Below, piece by piece: positions 5,021 to 6,401 of a DNA stretch of 6,401 nucleotides. Made by a program: the position numbers and the translations under genes. This DNA comes from CAZFIO01 sp964519585 (GTDB taxonomy: Bacteria > Bacillota > Clostridia > Tissierellales > Tissierellaceae): the NCBI GenBank assembly GCA_964519585.1, contig CAZFIO010000113.1, positions 1 to 6,401 on the forward strand, read 5' to 3'. Numbering within the stretch: position 1 is the first letter of the stretch; the number at the start of each line of letters is the position of its first letter. Under the pieces are notes generated by a model. It was not told where the DNA came from. It saw only the letters and a list, made by a program, of their open reading frames with translations, and searched no databases.

Positions 5021-5749
5021 ATGGAAAATACTAAAATTGATATAGTCCCTGGGACAAATTATAAAATAAAACAAAATAAAAAATCCTTCTCCTATGGGAC
5101 AGATGCCATATTTATCTCCGATTTTTCTAAACCTAAGGGTAGGGTTGTGGATTTGGGCACAGGAACGGGGATAATTCCTCTAAGAATTGCAAATAATCCA
5201 CAGGTGGATAAGATTTATGGGATTGAAATCCAGGATCAGGTGGCAAAACTGGCTCAGGAAAATATTCAGATGAATAAGCTTGAGGATAAAATAGAGATTT
5301 TAAATATGGACCTAAAAAACCTAGGACAGGTATTTGCAAAGTCTAGCATAGATACAGTAATTACAAACCCACCCTATATGAAAGCTGGAGGGGCCTTGAT
5401 AAATTCCCAAGAAAACTTTGCTCTATCTAGGCATGAAATTGCCTGTAGGCTTGAGGATATTCTAAGTATTTCATCCTATCTACTTAAGCCCTTGGGTAAA
5501 TTTTATTTGGTCCATAGGCCTGATAGGCTGGTGGATATTATCTACAATATGAGAAAGTATAAAATAGAAGCTAAATACATAAGACTGGTCCAGGCAAGGG
5601 TAAATCAAAAGCCAAACCTAGTCCTTATAGAAGGAGTCAGGGAGGGAAAGCCAGATTTGAAATTCCATGATCCCCTTATAGTGTATAATGAAGATGGGTC
5701 TTATAGAGATGAGATATATGAAATTTATGGCATGAAAGAGGAGAGGTAA
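5021..5749 (+). CDS. trmN6: tRNA adenine-N6 methyltransferase, TrmN6/YabB family
   Basis: This 242-residue class I SAM-dependent methyltransferase probably N6-methylates an adenine of a tRNA, by homology to TrmN6/YfiC (position 37 of tRNA1Val in E. coli); the tRNA target in this organism is inferred only. The N-terminal QNKKSFSYGTDAIFISDF at 18-35 is the family's substrate-side segment. The SAM-binding motif I DLGTGTG lies at 44-50, and acidic motif II GIEIQ at 67-71. The catalytic NPPYMK at 116-121 is typical of amino-group (N6-adenine) methylation. The C-terminal half contains LLKPLGKFYLVHRPDRL. The start ATG at 5021 follows AGGGGG (5005-5010) with a 10-base spacing, slightly long. It sits 20 bases after the ferredoxin terminator and joins directly to rsmI, as in the Bacillus yabB-rsmI region, but with no intervening yazA. 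Confidence 0.93.
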   Translation: MENTKIDIVPGTNYKIKQNKKSFSYGTDAIFISDFSKPKGRVVDLGTGTGIIPLRIANNPQVDKIYGIEIQDQVAKLAQENIQMNKLEDKIEILNMDLKNLGQVFAKSSIDTVITNPPYMKAGGALINSQENFALSRHEIACRLEDILSISSYLLKPLGKFYLVHRPDRLVDIIYNMRKYKIEAKYIRLVQARVNQKPNLVLIEGVREGKPDLKFHDPLIVYNEDGSYRDEIYEIYGMKEER

Positions 5750-6401
5750 ATGGAAAAGGGAAAACTATATATATGTCCAACACCTATAGGAAATCTTGAA
5801 GATATAACCCTAAGGACCCTAAGGATACTTAAGGAAGTAGACCTAATAGCAGCTGAGGACACTAGGCACAGCATAAAACTACTCAACCATTTTCAAATAA
5901 AAAAGCCCCTTACCAGCTACCATGAACACAATGAAAAAGAAAAAGGGCAAGAGCTTATTGAAAAGTTATTAAGTGGTGTAAATATAGGATTGGTTTCAGA
6001 TGCAGGTATGCCAGGGATTTCTGACCCTGGTGAAGAAATAATTAAAATGGCTATAAGAGAAGGAATTCAGGTTATAGTTTTGCCAGGCCCAACTGCTTCC
6101 ATAACAGCCCTAGTTTCATCAGGCTTGGAAACGGGTAAATTTGTATTTGAAGGTTTTCTTTCTGCAAAGAAAAGAGACAGGGTTGAAGAACTGGAGAATA
6201 TAAAAAGTGACAAAAGAACTCTGATTTTATACGAATCCCCCCATAGGCTGGTGGACACCTTAAAAGATATGCTGGAAATCCTAGGAAATCGGAATATTGC
6301 TTTAGGAAGGGAAATAAGTAAAATCCAAGAGGAAATATATAGAGGAACTATCCCGGAGGCATTAGAAAAGTTTTCATCATCCACAGTTAAGGGCGAATTT
6401 G
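5750..6401 (+). CDS. rsmI: 16S rRNA (cytidine-1402-2'-O)-methyltransferase, 5' part
   Basis: RsmI methylates the 2'-OH of C1402 in the decoding centre of 16S rRNA. The first 217 codons are visible and the frame is still open at the window end; family members are about 275-290 residues. Tetrapyrrole-methylase-fold motifs occur in order: LYICPTPIGNLEDIT at 6-20, AAEDTRHS at 34-41, SYHEHNE at 56-62, GLVSDAGMPGISDPG at 80-94, LPGPTASITALVSSGL at 111-126 and LYESPHRL at 160-167. The usual GFLP reads GFLS at 136-139, a mild variation. ATG 5750 follows the trmN6 stop with no gap and uses the AGAGGAGAGG region at the end of trmN6 as SD, which suggests coupled translation. Confidence 0.96.
   Translation, partial: MEKGKLYICPTPIGNLEDITLRTLRILKEVDLIAAEDTRHSIKLLNHFQIKKPLTSYHEHNEKEKGQELIEKLLSGVNIGLVSDAGMPGISDPGEEIIKMAIREGIQVIVLPGPTASITALVSSGLETGKFVFEGFLSAKKRDRVEELENIKSDKRTLILYESPHRLVDTLKDMLEILGNRNIALGREISKIQEEIYRGTIPEALEKFSSSTVKGEF

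Noticed and set aside
5133..6384. Minus-strand open frames opposite trmN6 (5133-5339) and rsmI (6067-6384)
   Set aside because: They are antisense to clear methyltransferase motifs and look like codon-bias shadows.

Overview
The window comes from a low-GC Gram-positive anaerobe, most likely a clostridial or Tissierella-type Firmicute. The evidence is AT-rich coding sequence, arginine encoded mostly by AGA/AGG, strong G-rich Shine-Dalgarno (SD) sites, an 8-cysteine clostridial-type ferredoxin, and a gene order that is a variant of the tmk-darA-holB-ricT-trmN6-rsmI neighbourhood known from Bacillus and Clostridia. Species cannot be assigned. Every gene is on the + strand. This is largely conserved housekeeping DNA; I see no transposase, phage gene, CRISPR array or tRNA/rRNA.

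Region 1 (1-1501): the end of an AMMECR1-domain gene (amrA) and the radical SAM gene amrS, two parts of the AmmeMemoRadiSam system. They are separated by an unusual 340-bp gap. It contains two arrays of an 11-bp repeat in opposite orientation (320-363 and 577-642), a long imperfect GC-rich hairpin followed by a T-rich run (about 408-505), a weak promoter candidate (502-529), and an 8-nt segment (547-554) perfectly complementary to the ribosome-binding region of amrS (643-650). AmrS ends without the Cys-rich C-terminal tail that I expect in this family.

Region 2 (1509-4725): a promoter candidate followed by a tight operon: tmk (thymidylate kinase), darA (PII-like c-di-AMP receptor), a second shorter darA paralogue, holB (delta-prime clamp-loader subunit) and ricT (PSP1/Y-complex protein). 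The second DarA keeps the core TGGFLxxGNTT ligand segment but lacks about 14 residues in the long loop before the VGGA strand. It occupies the position where Bacillus has yaaR.

Region 3 (4734-5000): a small 2[4Fe-4S] ferredoxin gene (55 codons, TTG start) with its own extended -10 promoter candidate and a clear intrinsic terminator, so it looks like a self-contained transcription unit inserted in the housekeeping string. Both cluster motifs lack the usual proline after the fourth cysteine.

Region 4 (5021-6401): trmN6-like tRNA adenine methyltransferase and rsmI (16S rRNA 2'-O-methyltransferase, cut by the window end), with no bases between the stop of one and the start of the next.

Together the genes cover nucleotide supply (Tmk), replication (HolB), c-di-AMP sensing (DarA pair), Fe-S-dependent RNA-processing control (RicT), electron transfer (ferredoxin) and RNA methylation (TrmN6, RsmI). 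The best leads for something undescribed are the 11-bp repeat leader before amrS and the tandem DarA pair.
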